Numbered from the stretch's first letter, positions 44,553-53,722 are shown. The stretch is 64,000 nucleotides of DNA from CAYOYK01 sp964408185 (GCA_964408185.1 CAYOYK010000002.1:62001-126000); one strand, 5' to 3'. Notes: a model not told the origin generated them from the letters alone. A program made the numbers and translations.

Positions 44553-46823
44553 ATGAACGTTGACCAGCTGATCCAAGTGCTTCGGGACGATCCCGCCTTT
44601 ATGGAACGCGTGACCAACTGGACGGTGCTGCCCGCCACGGACGGCATCTACTCGCCCTTCCCGGATACGCTGGACGAGCGCATCTGCGCGGTGCTGCGCA
44701 AGCGCGGCATCTCGCGGCTGTACTCCCATCAGGCCGAGAGCTTCGAGGCGGCACGCGCCGGGAATGACTATGTGGTGGTCACGCCCACGGCCTCCGGCAA
44801 GACCATGTGCTACAACCTGCCCGTCCTATCCTCCATTCTGGAAAACGAGGACTCCCGCGCGCTGTACCTGTTCCCCACCAAGGCGCTGAGCGCCGATCAG
44901 GTTAGCGAGCTGTACGGACTTGTGGAGGCGCTGGGGGTGGATATCAAGGCGTATACCTACGACGGGGATACGCAGGGCGCGGCCCGCAAGGCCATCCGGC
45001 AGGCGGGGCACATCGTCGTGACAAACCCGGATATGCTGCACACCAACATTCTGCCGCAGCACACCAAGTGGGTCAAACTGTTTGAGAACCTGCGCTACAT
45101 TGTGATTGACGAGATTCATACCTACCGCGGCGTGTTTGGCAGCAACCTCGCCAACGTGCTGCGGCGGCTGCTGCGCCTGTGCAAGTTCTACGGCAGTCAT
45201 CCGCAGTTTATCCTATGCAGCGCCACCATTGCCAACCCGGACGAGCTGGCGCAAACGCTGATCGGCCGCCCCGTCGTTAAGATCGACCGCAACGGCTCCC
45301 CGATGGGCGAGCGCAATATTGTGTTCTACAATCCGCCGGTCATCAACCAGTACCTCGGCATCCGGCGCTCTGCCGTGCAGGAGACGCGCGACCTCGCCCT
45401 CAAGCTGCTGCAAAACAACATCCCCACCATTGTGTTTGCACGGAGCCGCTTGATTGTGGAGGTTCTGACAAAGTATATGAAGGAGCACTCGCGCGACCCG
45501 TACGGATTTTCCGGGCGCGTGCGGGGCTATCGCGGCGGATACCTGCCCTCCGAGCGCCGCGAGATTGAGCGCGGCCTGCGCGCGGGCGAGGTGGATATGG
45601 TCATCTCCACCAACGCGCTGGAGCTGGGCATTGATATCGGCTCGCTGACCGCTTGCCTGCTGTGCGGATACCCCGGCACCGTGGCCAGCACATGGCAGCA
45701 GGCCGGGCGTGCCGGGCGACGCAAGGATACGGCGCTGACCCTCCTTGTGGCAACCTCCGCGCCCATCGACCAGTACATTGTAAAGCACCCGGAGTATTTT
45801 TTGGCGCAAAGCCCGGAGCACGCGCTGCTCCAGCCGGACAACCTGTACATTTTGCTTTCGCACATCAAGTGCGCCGCCTACGAGCTGCCCTTCGAGGAGG
45901 ACGAGGCCTTCGGCAATGTGAAGGACACCAAGCAATTCCTCGACTACCTGACGGAAAACAGCATCTTGCGGCATGTGGACCAAAAATACTACTGGACGGA
46001 GGAGGAATTCCCCGCCAGCGAGATCAGCCTGCGCTCCGCCGCGAGCGAGAACTTTGTCATCATTGACATCTCTCACCCGGAGCATCACCGCGTGATCGGC
46101 GAGATGGATCGCTACACGGTGCCCATGCTGCTGCACGAGAACGCCATCTATATGCACGAGGCGCGGCAGTATCAGGTGGAAAAGCTCGATTTTGACGCGT
46201 GCAAGGCTTACATCCGCGCTGTGGACGTGGACTATTACACCGACGCGGACATGAACGTCAACCTTGGCCTGCTGGATATCCTCAAGGAGAAAACGCTGCC
46301 CTGCGGCGTGAAGTGCCAGCTTGGCGAGCTGCGCGTATCCACGCTCGTCAAGATGTTCAAAAAGATGAAAATGGACACGCACGAGACCCTCGGCTTTGGA
46401 CAGGTGCGCCTGCCGCAGACGGATATGCACACCGTGGGCATGTGGTGGACGCTGCCGGAAAGCCTGACCAGCGCATACGACCATGACGAGCTGCAAGGCG
46501 CGATGGTGGGCGTGGCCAACCTGCTGGGCATCGTTGCCCCGATCTATCTGATGTGCGCGCCGAGGGACGTCTGCGTGGTCTATCAGGTTCGCTCTCCCAT
46601 CACGGACCAGCCGTCGCTCTTTCTGTACGACAGCTACCCAGGCGGCGTGGGCCTGAGCGAAAAGGCCTACGAGATGCAGGAGCTGCTGCTGAGCCATGCG
46701 CTGTCCGTGCTGGAGGGATGCTCCTGCAAGAACGGCTGTCCGTCCTGCACAGGGCCGACAGCCGAGGTCGGCAAGCACGGCAAGGCCATCGCGCAAAAGC
46801 TGCTGGAGGCGTTGCTGGCATGA
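44553..46823 (+). CDS. mrfA: DEAD/DEAH-box helicase, MrfA (YprA) family
   Basis: A 756-aa superfamily 2 helicase. Motifs: Q/I region SRLYSHQAESFE and TPTASGKT (about 67-76), DEIH in VIDEIHTYRG, SAT in LCSATIANP, and QQAGRAGRR (motif VI). The C-terminal DUF1998-like region has a Cys cluster (CSCKNGCPSC, near 725-735) for the family's zinc site. B. subtilis MrfA unwinds DNA for repair of mitomycin C damage, independent of UvrABC, with the MrfB exonuclease. Here mrfB overlaps it by 4 nt. It lies 30 nt after clpC, so heat-shock readthrough is possible. Confidence 0.9.
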   Translation: MNVDQLIQVLRDDPAFMERVTNWTVLPATDGIYSPFPDTLDERICAVLRKRGISRLYSHQAESFEAARAGNDYVVVTPTASGKTMCYNLPVLSSILENEDSRALYLFPTKALSADQVSELYGLVEALGVDIKAYTYDGDTQGAARKAIRQAGHIVVTNPDMLHTNILPQHTKWVKLFENLRYIVIDEIHTYRGVFGSNLANVLRRLLRLCKFYGSHPQFILCSATIANPDELAQTLIGRPVVKIDRNGSPMGERNIVFYNPPVINQYLGIRRSAVQETRDLALKLLQNNIPTIVFARSRLIVEVLTKYMKEHSRDPYGFSGRVRGYRGGYLPSERREIERGLRAGEVDMVISTNALELGIDIGSLTACLLCGYPGTVASTWQQAGRAGRRKDTALTLLVATSAPIDQYIVKHPEYFLAQSPEHALLQPDNLYILLSHIKCAAYELPFEEDEAFGNVKDTKQFLDYLTENSILRHVDQKYYWTEEEFPASEISLRSAASENFVIIDISHPEHHRVIGEMDRYTVPMLLHENAIYMHEARQYQVEKLDFDACKAYIRAVDVDYYTDADMNVNLGLLDILKEKTLPCGVKCQLGELRVSTLVKMFKKMKMDTHETLGFGQVRLPQTDMHTVGMWWTLPESLTSAYDHDELQGAMVGVANLLGIVAPIYLMCAPRDVCVVYQVRSPITDQPSLFLYDSYPGGVGLSEKAYEMQELLLSHALSVLEGCSCKNGCPSCTGPTAEVGKHGKAIAQKLLEALLA

Positions 46824-47992
46824 GTCCAAGCCTGATGGACAAGCTGCGCATGATCGGCGCGGAGCAAAGCGCGCCTCAAGCAAAAGCGGAACCCGCGGAG
46901 CCGCTCTCGGAGGACTGCTACACGACGCGGACCGAGGCGCCGCTTGGCTCTTTTTCTCCCCTGCGGTACATGATGCGGGACACGCTGCGCGATTGCTATG
47001 GCATAGAGGTTTCCGGCGCGCCCCTTCGGCCGGAACAGATTCTCTTTTTGGACACGGAAACCACGGGGCTTTCCGGCGGCGTGGGCACGGTTGCGTTCCA
47101 GATCGGCGTGGGCTATGTGCGCGACGATCGCTTTGTGGTGGAGCAGTACCTGATGCGGGACTACCCGGAGGAGCCCTACATGCTCAGCCTGCTGTGCGAT
47201 ACGATGCGTCCCTTCCGGGCGCTTGCGAGCTTTAACGGCAGGAGCTTTGACGTGCCGCTGCTGCGCAATCGCCTGCTGCTTAACCGCTTGGATACAGGCG
47301 CGATCCCGGAGACGCACTTTGATCTGCTGTACCCCGCGCGCAGGCTGTGGAAGCTTCGCTTGGGGAGCTGCCGCCTAAGCCGATTGGAGGAAGAGCTGCT
47401 GGGAGTATGCCGCGAGGACGATCTGCCCGGCGCGCTGGTGCCGCAAACCTACTTTCAATACCTCAAGGACAGACGCTTTGACCCCATCGAGCGGATTCTG
47501 CTGCACAACCGGCAGGATATCGTCTCGCTGGCGCAGCTCTTTTTTTACATGTGCATGATCTACGCCCAGCCGGAGCGGCTTTCGCATCCGCAGGATCTGT
47601 TTTCGATGGCGCAGGCGCTGAGCAAACATGGCAACCGCGCGGCCGCGGTAAAGTGCTATCGCCTGTCAGCAGGAGGCGAGCGGCGCGCGGCCTCTTTTCA
47701 GGCGCTGGCGCGCATCGAGCGGCAAGCCGGCAACTCGCTGCGCGCGGCGCGGCTCTATCAGGCAATGCTTACGCGCGGAGAAGAGCCCGTGCAGTCGGCT
47801 GTCGCGCTGGCCAAGCTGTACGAGCATCAGCTCCACGACCCGGAGCAGGCGCTCTCGTACACGCGGCAAGCGCTGCTGCTGCTCTCCGAGCCGTCCTTGC
47901 GCGCGCAAGATGAAGCTGTACAAACCCAGCGAAATGAAGTACAATATCGGTACAGCCGCCTGCTGGTCAAGCTGCGGCAAAATACCCGGTAG
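46820..47992 (+). CDS. mrfB: MrfB (YprB)-like DEDDh exonuclease with TPR-like C-terminus
   Basis: A 390-aa protein. The ribonuclease-H-like exonuclease domain (about 65-240) shows DTETTGLSGG (first acidic pair), ASFNGRSFDVP (motif II) and the late HNRQDIVSLAQL (His...Asp, motif III). The C-terminal 120 residues look like helical TPR repeats. In B. subtilis MrfB trims DNA at mitomycin adducts after MrfA; the same gene order supports that. The start codon overlaps the mrfA stop. Confidence 0.88.
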   Translation: MSPSLMDKLRMIGAEQSAPQAKAEPAEPLSEDCYTTRTEAPLGSFSPLRYMMRDTLRDCYGIEVSGAPLRPEQILFLDTETTGLSGGVGTVAFQIGVGYVRDDRFVVEQYLMRDYPEEPYMLSLLCDTMRPFRALASFNGRSFDVPLLRNRLLLNRLDTGAIPETHFDLLYPARRLWKLRLGSCRLSRLEEELLGVCREDDLPGALVPQTYFQYLKDRRFDPIERILLHNRQDIVSLAQLFFYMCMIYAQPERLSHPQDLFSMAQALSKHGNRAAAVKCYRLSAGGERRAASFQALARIERQAGNSLRAARLYQAMLTRGEEPVQSAVALAKLYEHQLHDPEQALSYTRQALLLLSEPSLRAQDEAVQTQRNEVQYRYSRLLVKLRQNTR

Positions 47993-48004
47993 GAGGTTAT
48001 CCCA

Positions 48005-48703
48005 TTGAGCTTACAGACCGATCTCAAGGCGCGTCAGATCACGCGTAAAGCCGCCCTGCAGGTACAAAAAGGGAACACGGACGAAGCGATGCGGCTCTAC
48101 GAAGAGGCGATGGAGCTGGGCACGAACGATATGCGCTCCATCCTGACCTATACCGTGCTGCTCATCCGCGTGGGCGAGTTTGCCAAGGCCCGCGAGCTGC
48201 TGGTCAAAAATCAAAAAAACTCCTCCATGCTGCCGGAGCAGCGGCAGCAGCTTTTTGTCAACTACGCCGCCTGCGTGTACAAAATGGGCGAGCTTGACAA
48301 GGGCGTCGAGCTGCTGGAACGTCAGCACGCGCACAATCCCTGCGGGCTGGTCTATCAGACGCTCGGCTACCTGTACATTGAGCAGGGCAACGCCGAGAAG
48401 GCCTTGCCCTTCAACCAAGAGGCCCTCGAATACGACGACGAGGATCCCGTCTGCTTGGATAACCTCGCGCAGACCTACTACCGCCTGCTTGGCGATAAGG
48501 AGAGCGCGAAGCCCTATTTCGATAAGGCCCACAAGCTCAAGCCCACGCAGATCGACACGCTGTACTTCCTCGCCCAGTACGATTTGGACGCGGGCGACAA
48601 GGCCGCCGCCAAGGAGAAGCTGGAAAAGGCCCTTGAGGGCCGTATCTCGCCGCTGAACTATGCCGATGAAAAGCGCATCCACTCCGTGCTGGATACGCTG
48701 TAA
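48005..48703 (+). CDS. Tetratricopeptide repeat protein
   Basis: A 232-aa cytoplasmic protein made of about six helical repeats; recognisable TPR units are around 13-46, 50-80, 84-115, 117-150 (LGYLYIEQGNAEKALPF) and 150-184 (CLDNLAQTYYRLLGDKESA). It is presumably a scaffold; no enzyme motif is visible. The TTG start follows TAGGAGG, whose first bases are the mrfB stop, so it is co-transcribed with mrfAB. A large perfect hairpin comes 17 nt after its stop. Confidence 0.8.
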   Translation: MSLQTDLKARQITRKAALQVQKGNTDEAMRLYEEAMELGTNDMRSILTYTVLLIRVGEFAKARELLVKNQKNSSMLPEQRQQLFVNYAACVYKMGELDKGVELLERQHAHNPCGLVYQTLGYLYIEQGNAEKALPFNQEALEYDDEDPVCLDNLAQTYYRLLGDKESAKPYFDKAHKLKPTQIDTLYFLAQYDLDAGDKAAAKEKLEKALEGRISPLNYADEKRIHSVLDTL

Positions 48704-48720
48704 CGAAAAACAGGCATTCA

Positions 48721-48760
48721 AGCGAAGGCCGCCGCGCAGTTTTGCACGGCGGCCTTCGCT
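48721..48760 (+). terminator. Large perfect hairpin after the TPR gene
   Basis: AGCGAAGGCCGCCG (48721-48734) pairs perfectly with CGGCGGCCTTCGCT (48747-48760) around a 12-nt loop. No T-run follows. It probably ends the ctsR-to-TPR transcript, or marks one end of the unexplained segment that follows. Confidence 0.5.
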
Positions 48761-48984
48761 GTCGCCTTGCGATTTGCCGGCTCCAGTGAGGACGTTGGCC
48801 AGCGGAATCCTTCGGTTCGCGCGCGTCCTCCGAAAGCGTACTCACGGTTCTTTTCTCCCTGCACCGATAAGACGGGCAAGCCGCTGCAAACGGGTGCATT
48901 TACTCGCCCTTGGCATACGCCGTTTTGCCCTGCCGAACAAAGCCGCTTTTTGTTGATTTGGCCGCAGAAAAATGCAAAATCATA
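48761..48984 (+). other. Unassigned intergenic segment between the TPR gene and the pot operon
   Basis: Part of the only gene-free stretch over 300 bp (48704-49077). It is open in several frames on both strands (a 73-aa plus-strand and a 92-aa minus-strand frame), but none has a convincing ribosome-binding site or known motif. Its sequence starts right after a 14-bp hairpin and ends at the pot promoter. I could not identify an RNA. It could be a small repetitive element or a decayed gene. Confidence 0.35.
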
Positions 48985-49013
48985 TTGACAGCGCACAGCG
49001 TCTGTGGTTTAAT
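48985..49013 (+). promoter_or_regulatory. Promoter of the regulator-potABCD operon
   Basis: A perfect TTGACA (48985-48990), a 17-bp spacer and TTTAAT (49008-49013). Confidence 0.8.
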
Positions 49014-49027
49014 ATTGCATGCTTTGA

Positions 49028-49046
49028 AGTTTACTTATTCTAAACT
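49028..49046 (+). promoter_or_regulatory. Possible operator in the pot operon leader
   Basis: AGTTTA (49028-49033), 7-nt spacer, TAAACT (49041-49046): an inverted repeat just downstream of the transcription start and 31 nt ahead of the regulator gene. Placement suits autorepression by that XRE protein; this is inference. Confidence 0.45.
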
Positions 49047-49077
49047 CCAAATCAGGCGCGGAGAGGTGGCTGATCGG

Positions 49078-49620
49078 TTGGATATCGGCAGTAAGCTGCG
49101 CGAGCTGCGCATACAGCGCAACCTGACGCAGGAGGAGCTTGCGGACCGCTGCGAGCTGACAAAGGGCTTTATATCGCAGGTGGAGCGCAACCTTGCCTCG
49201 CCCTCCATCGCCACGCTGATGGATCTGCTGGAATGCCTTGGCGTGACGCTTCAGGATTTCTTTACCGAGACCGTCGCGGAAAAGCTCGTGTTCTCCCCGG
49301 CGGACTGCTTTGTGAAAGAGGACAACGAGCAGCTGAACGGGCGCATTACTTGGCTCATCCCGGACGCGCAGAAGAACAGCATGGAGCCGATTCTGCTTGA
49401 GCTGCGCTCCGGCGGCAGCTCCCACGTCATTCCGCCGCATGAGGGCGAGGAGTTCGGCTATGTGCTCTCCGGCACGGTACGCATCTGCATAGGAAAAAAG
49501 CAGTTCGTTGCGCGCGCAGGCGACAGCTTCTGCCTGCACCCGGCGGCGACGCACTATCTCACCAACACGGGCAAGGCAAGCGCCAAGGTGCTGTGGATCT
49601 CCACACCCCCCAGCTTTTAG
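49078..49620 (+). CDS. XRE-family regulator with cupin domain, PuuR-like
   Basis: A 180-aa regulator. The N-terminal helix-turn-helix (about 4-58) reads GSKLRELRIQRNLTQEELAD and KGFISQVERN; the C-terminal cupin barrel (about 105-178) has VIPPHEGEEFGYVLSGTV and the HPAATHYL His. This architecture is shared by PuuR, the putrescine-utilisation repressor, and many regulators of amino-acid or polyamine genes. Being first in the potABCD operon points to polyamine-responsive control. TTG 49078 is chosen: GGAGAGGTGG lies 8 nt upstream and the product begins MDIGSKLREL like relatives; GTG 49066 is less likely. Confidence 0.87.
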   Translation: MDIGSKLRELRIQRNLTQEELADRCELTKGFISQVERNLASPSIATLMDLLECLGVTLQDFFTETVAEKLVFSPADCFVKEDNEQLNGRITWLIPDAQKNSMEPILLELRSGGSSHVIPPHEGEEFGYVLSGTVRICIGKKQFVARAGDSFCLHPAATHYLTNTGKASAKVLWISTPPSF

Positions 49621-49639
49621 ATTAAAGGAGTACGCAAGC

Positions 49640-50722
49640 ATGGTTGAGAGCACGCATTTGATCGACTTGCAAGGCATCAGCAAGGATTTTGACGGAACCA
49701 CGGTGCTTGACAATATCAACCTGTACATTCGCAAAAAGGAGTTCGTTACGCTGCTTGGCCCCAGCGGCTGTGGCAAGACGACCACGCTGCGCATCATCGG
49801 CGGCTTTGAGGTGCCGTCTTCCGGCACGGTTTTGTTTGAGGGAAAGGATATCTCCGGCACGCCGCCCTATAAGCGCCGCGTGAATACCATCTTTCAAAAA
49901 TACGCGCTGTTCCCCCATCTTACCGTGCGCGATAACATCGCCTTCGGCCTGAAAATCAAAAAAATGGCCAAGAACGAAATAAACCGACGCGTGGACCGCA
50001 TGCTGGAGCTTGTCAATTTGCAGGGCTATGGCAAGCGCGGCGTGGACGCGCTTTCCGGCGGACAGCAGCAGCGCGTGGCCATCGCGCGCGCGCTGGTCAA
50101 CGAGCCGGAGGTGCTGCTGCTGGACGAGCCCCTTGGCGCGCTCGACCTCAAGCTGCGCAAAGAGATGCAGCTTGAGCTCAAAAACATGCAGCAGCAGCTC
50201 GGCATCACCTTCCTGTATGTGACGCACGATCAGGAGGAGGCCCTCACCATGAGCGACACGGTAGTGGTGATGCGCGACGGGCATATCCTGCAAATCGGCG
50301 ATCCCAAGCGTATCTACGACGAGCCTGCCAACGCCTTTGTGGCGGACTTTATCGGCGAAAGCAACATTCTGCACGGCACGATGATCCGCGACGAGCTGGT
50401 GCGCTTTGCGGGCTTCAATTTCCCGTGCGTGGACGCGGGCTTTGGCGAGGATGCGCCGGTGGACGTGGTGGTGCGGCCGGAGGATATCATGCTGGTCGGC
50501 GAGGATATCGGACAGATTACAGGCGTGGTGCAAAGCGTGCTGTTCAAAGGCGTACACTATGAAATGATGATCGATACGGGCGAAACGCTGTTTAAGGTGC
50601 ACTCGACCGTTATGCAGCCGCAGGGCTCGCAGGTGGGGCTGAACATTGTGCCCTTCAATATCCATATTATGAAGCCGATGGCCGACTACGCAACCAACGA
50701 AGTAACGGAGGCGGCGCAATGA
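49640..50722 (+). CDS. potA: Spermidine/putrescine ABC transporter ATP-binding protein
   Basis: A 360-aa ATPase that drives polyamine import. Walker A GPSGCGKT (40-47), Q-loop FQKYALFP, signature LSGGQQQR, Walker B LLLDEPLGALD and switch His in VTHDQEEAL are all intact. The C-terminal 120 residues form the TOBE/regulatory domain (VVRPEDIMLV). ATG 49640 is 10 nt after AAAGGAG. It overlaps potB by 4 nt. Confidence 0.95.
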   Translation: MVESTHLIDLQGISKDFDGTTVLDNINLYIRKKEFVTLLGPSGCGKTTTLRIIGGFEVPSSGTVLFEGKDISGTPPYKRRVNTIFQKYALFPHLTVRDNIAFGLKIKKMAKNEINRRVDRMLELVNLQGYGKRGVDALSGGQQQRVAIARALVNEPEVLLLDEPLGALDLKLRKEMQLELKNMQQQLGITFLYVTHDQEEALTMSDTVVVMRDGHILQIGDPKRIYDEPANAFVADFIGESNILHGTMIRDELVRFAGFNFPCVDAGFGEDAPVDVVVRPEDIMLVGEDIGQITGVVQSVLFKGVHYEMMIDTGETLFKVHSTVMQPQGSQVGLNIVPFNIHIMKPMADYATNEVTEAAQ

Positions 50723-51708
50723 AGCAAAACCTCCAGCTCCCGCCATGGGCTTGGTGGGTGATCGGCGTTTTTCTGCTTGCCTTTCTGGCTCTGTGCGTGT
50801 ATACCATCAAGCGCAACGGCGGCATGAAGCGCTCGTTTTTCTCATCGCCCTACTTGATTTGGATGATCCTTTTCACCATTGTGCCCTGCGTTTTGGTTGG
50901 CTACTATGCCTTTACGGATACGGCGGGACATTTCACGCTGAACAACTTTATCAACTTCTGGGACAGCAACCACACCGTCAACCAGCAATATGAGGCAATG
51001 GGCGAGCAGTATGCCGGATTGATCCAGCGCGGCAGCGTGAACATTGACGTGCTGATCTACTCGCTGTGGATGGCGGTGCTCTGCACGGCCATCAGCCTGC
51101 TGATCGGTTACCCCGCCGCGTACATCATGGCGGATCGGGAGCTGAAAATCGGCACAACCATTGTGGTGCTGTTTATTATCCCCATGTGGATGAACTTTCT
51201 GCTGCGCACGGTCGCGTGGGTCACGCTGCTGGAGGATAACGGGCTGATCAATACGGTGCTGCGAGCGATCGGCTTGCCGTCCGCGCAGCTGCTGTACAAC
51301 GATCAGGCGGTTCTTCTGGGCATGGTGTACAATTTCCTTCCCTTTATGGTGTTCCCCATCTATACCTCGCTCAGCAAGATGGACATCCGTCTGGAGGAGG
51401 CCGCGCAGGATCTGGGCGCGAACAGCATGCAAACGTTTTTGCGCGTCAAGCTGCCGTTGAGTCTGCCGGGCGTGATCTCCGGCATTACCATGGTGTTTAT
51501 GCCGTCCGTAACCACGTTTGCGCTGCCCAAGCTTCTGGGCGGCAGCAATACCATGATGTTTGGCGACCTGATTGAGAGCATGTTCCTGACGCAGAACGAC
51601 TGGGGCGTCGGCAGCGCGCTCTCGCTGGTGATGATGGTGCTCATCCTGATCAGCCTTGGGATTTTGCGCAAGGCCGATCCTGAGGGCGAGGGAGGCGGAA
51701 TTGTATGA
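50719..51708 (+). CDS. potB: Spermidine/putrescine ABC transporter permease PotB
   Basis: A 329-aa inner-membrane permease. The binding-protein-dependent transport domain with the EAA loop (EEAAQDLGANSMQTFLRVKLPLSLPG split around 235-260) contacts PotA. Compared with usual PotB (about 280 aa) it has an extra N-terminal hydrophobic segment (about 11-33, PPWAWWVIGVFLLAFLAL) ahead of the normal first helix (SPYLIWMILFTIVPCVLV), and a larger loop near 75-105. Overlaps potA and potC by 4 nt each. Confidence 0.93.
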   Translation: MKQNLQLPPWAWWVIGVFLLAFLALCVYTIKRNGGMKRSFFSSPYLIWMILFTIVPCVLVGYYAFTDTAGHFTLNNFINFWDSNHTVNQQYEAMGEQYAGLIQRGSVNIDVLIYSLWMAVLCTAISLLIGYPAAYIMADRELKIGTTIVVLFIIPMWMNFLLRTVAWVTLLEDNGLINTVLRAIGLPSAQLLYNDQAVLLGMVYNFLPFMVFPIYTSLSKMDIRLEEAAQDLGANSMQTFLRVKLPLSLPGVISGITMVFMPSVTTFALPKLLGGSNTMMFGDLIESMFLTQNDWGVGSALSLVMMVLILISLGILRKADPEGEGGGIV

Positions 51709-52478
51709 GAAAAGCGATTAAGCGCGTGTATCTGGCGCTCATCCTTGCGTTTTTGTACATCCCCATCGTCGTGCTGATCATTCAGTCCTTCAACGGCGGG
51801 AAGAGCCGCGCGCGGTGGGAGGGCTTCAGCTTTCGCTGGTACGCGGAGCTGTTTCAAGATCCGGCGATCATGAAGGCGCTCCTGATCACGCTGACGATCG
51901 CAGTCATCGCCGCGATCGTCTCCACCCTGCTGGGCACGCTGGCCGCCATCGGCATTCACGCCATGAAAAAGCGCCCGCAGTCTTTTATGATGACGCTCAC
52001 CAATTTGCCCATGACCATGCCGGACATCGTAATGGGCATCTCGCTGATGATCCTGTTTACGTTCTCCAAGATCGAGCGCGGCTTTGCAACCATGCTGCTG
52101 GCGCACATCACATTTGATACGCCCTACGTGATTCTGTCCGTGCTGCCCAAGCTGAAGCGGATGAACAAGCACACCTACGAGGCTGCGCTGGACTTGGGCG
52201 CGACGCCGAGCTACGCGCTGACCCATGTGATTCTGCCGGAGATCAGCCAAGGCGTGGTTACGGGCGCGCTGCTTGCCTTTACGCTTTCGATCGACGATTT
52301 TGTCATCAGCTACTTTACCACCAGCCCCATGGTGCAAAACCTGTCCACGCTGATCTACTCCAAGGCGCGCATCGGGGTGGAGCCTACGCTGAACGCGCTG
52401 AGCGCGCTGATGTTCCTTGTGCTGCTGGCGCTGCTGCTGATTGTCAACCGCCGCGCCTCCAATGCGGAGAAGGCCTGA
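51705..52478 (+). CDS. potC: Spermidine/putrescine ABC transporter permease PotC
   Basis: A 257-aa permease with about six membrane helices that pairs with PotB. The N-terminus (LALILAFLYIPIVVLIIQSFNG) and the EAA loop (YEAALDLGATPSYALTHVILP, about 160-180) match PotC; FTLSIDDFVISYF is a further family stretch. It overlaps potB and is followed 51 nt later by potD. Confidence 0.94.
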   Translation: MRKAIKRVYLALILAFLYIPIVVLIIQSFNGGKSRARWEGFSFRWYAELFQDPAIMKALLITLTIAVIAAIVSTLLGTLAAIGIHAMKKRPQSFMMTLTNLPMTMPDIVMGISLMILFTFSKIERGFATMLLAHITFDTPYVILSVLPKLKRMNKHTYEAALDLGATPSYALTHVILPEISQGVVTGALLAFTLSIDDFVISYFTTSPMVQNLSTLIYSKARIGVEPTLNALSALMFLVLLALLLIVNRRASNAEKA

Positions 52479-52529
52479 TGCTCTGGGAATCCGCGCTTCG
52501 CGCGTGATGATATTGAGGGAGGAATTGCC

Positions 52530-53666
52530 ATGACCCGGAAACTGATTTCTGTGCTCGCTCTGCTGCTATGCTTGACCATGACGCTGCTGTGCCTGTCCGG
52601 CTGCCAGTCGCCCGCGCAAACGCCCGATGAAACCACGCAGCCTGCGGAGAGCAACGCGTCCGCCGACGGCGCCGCCAAGTTCACTCCGGGCCAGAACGGC
52701 ACCGTAACCGTGTACAACTGGGAGGACTACATCTCCCCGGAGGCCATTGCCCTGTTTGAGGCCGAAACGGGCATCGCCGTCAACATGACCAACTTTACCA
52801 CCAACGAGGACATGATGGTGCAGGTGCGCAACTCCCCCTCCTCCTTCGACGTGGTGTTTCCCTCGGATTACTGCATTGAGCGGTTGATAGCGGAAGGCCT
52901 GCTGGAAGAAATCGACATGGACAACATCCCCAACATGAAATACATCGATCCCCAGTTTCATAACCCAAGCTACGATCCCGAAGGAAAGTACAGCGTGCCC
53001 TATATGGGAGGCACATTGGGCATTCTGTACAACAAGACCATGGTGAGCGAGCCCGTTACCAGCTGGGGTGCGCTGTTTGATTCCCGGTACGCCGGGAAGG
53101 TATTCATGATGGACAGCATCCGCGATACCCTTGGCGTTGCGCTCAAGTACTTGGGCTATCCCATGAACAGCCGCGATCCGCTGGAGCTGAACGCTGCCAA
53201 GGACCTGCTGGTCAGCCAAAAGACCAGCGGCATTGTAAAGGCCTATACCTTTGACGACACCAAGGAGAAGATGCCCCTTGGCGAGGCCGCGCTGGCTGTG
53301 ATTTACAGCGGCGACGCGCAATACGCGATTGATCTGAACCCGGATTTGGCCTATGTGGTACCGGATGAGGGCTCCAATATCTGGATGGACGCGATGGTCA
53401 TCCCCAAGGGCGCAAAAAACAAGACGAACGCCGAGCTCTTTATCAACTTTATGTGCCGCCCGGACATCGCCGCCTTGAACTGCGGCGAGATTTGGTACTC
53501 CACGCCCAATCTGGACGCCATCAAGCTGATGGGCGAAGAGTACTCCGACAATCCCACCATGAATCCCCCCGCCGAGGTAATGGCCCGCTGCGAGTTCTTT
53601 GGCGACGTAAACGACGTAATCGCCATCTACAACACTATGTGGAACCAGATCAAGAGCGCGAAATAA
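52530..53666 (+). CDS. potD: Spermidine/putrescine-binding lipoprotein PotD
   Basis: A 378-aa substrate-binding lipoprotein. A hydrophobic signal (6-23) ends at lipobox LSGC with Cys25; an Ala/Thr/Ser linker follows. The mature domain starts with VTVYNWEDYISPEAI, the hallmark of PotD/PotF proteins, and includes DVVFPSDYCIERLI and VPYMGGTLGILYNK. Polyamine-binding acidic residues (Asp/Glu in the cleft) look present, e.g. the WED and SDY positions. GGGAGG lies 8 nt before the ATG. Ends the operon. Confidence 0.94.
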   Translation: MTRKLISVLALLLCLTMTLLCLSGCQSPAQTPDETTQPAESNASADGAAKFTPGQNGTVTVYNWEDYISPEAIALFEAETGIAVNMTNFTTNEDMMVQVRNSPSSFDVVFPSDYCIERLIAEGLLEEIDMDNIPNMKYIDPQFHNPSYDPEGKYSVPYMGGTLGILYNKTMVSEPVTSWGALFDSRYAGKVFMMDSIRDTLGVALKYLGYPMNSRDPLELNAAKDLLVSQKTSGIVKAYTFDDTKEKMPLGEAALAVIYSGDAQYAIDLNPDLAYVVPDEGSNIWMDAMVIPKGAKNKTNAELFINFMCRPDIAALNCGEIWYSTPNLDAIKLMGEEYSDNPTMNPPAEVMARCEFFGDVNDVIAIYNTMWNQIKSAK

Positions 53667-53678
53667 AGGGATACAGCG

Positions 53679-53710
53679 AAGCGCCGCCCGATAATACGGG
53701 CGGCGCTTTT
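53679..53710 (+). terminator. Intrinsic terminator of the pot operon
   Basis: AAGCGCCGCCCG (53679-53690) pairs perfectly with CGGGCGGCGCTT (53697-53708), with a 6-nt loop and TTTT at the end. Confidence 0.9.
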
Positions 53711-53722
53711 CAGTATCCGGCG

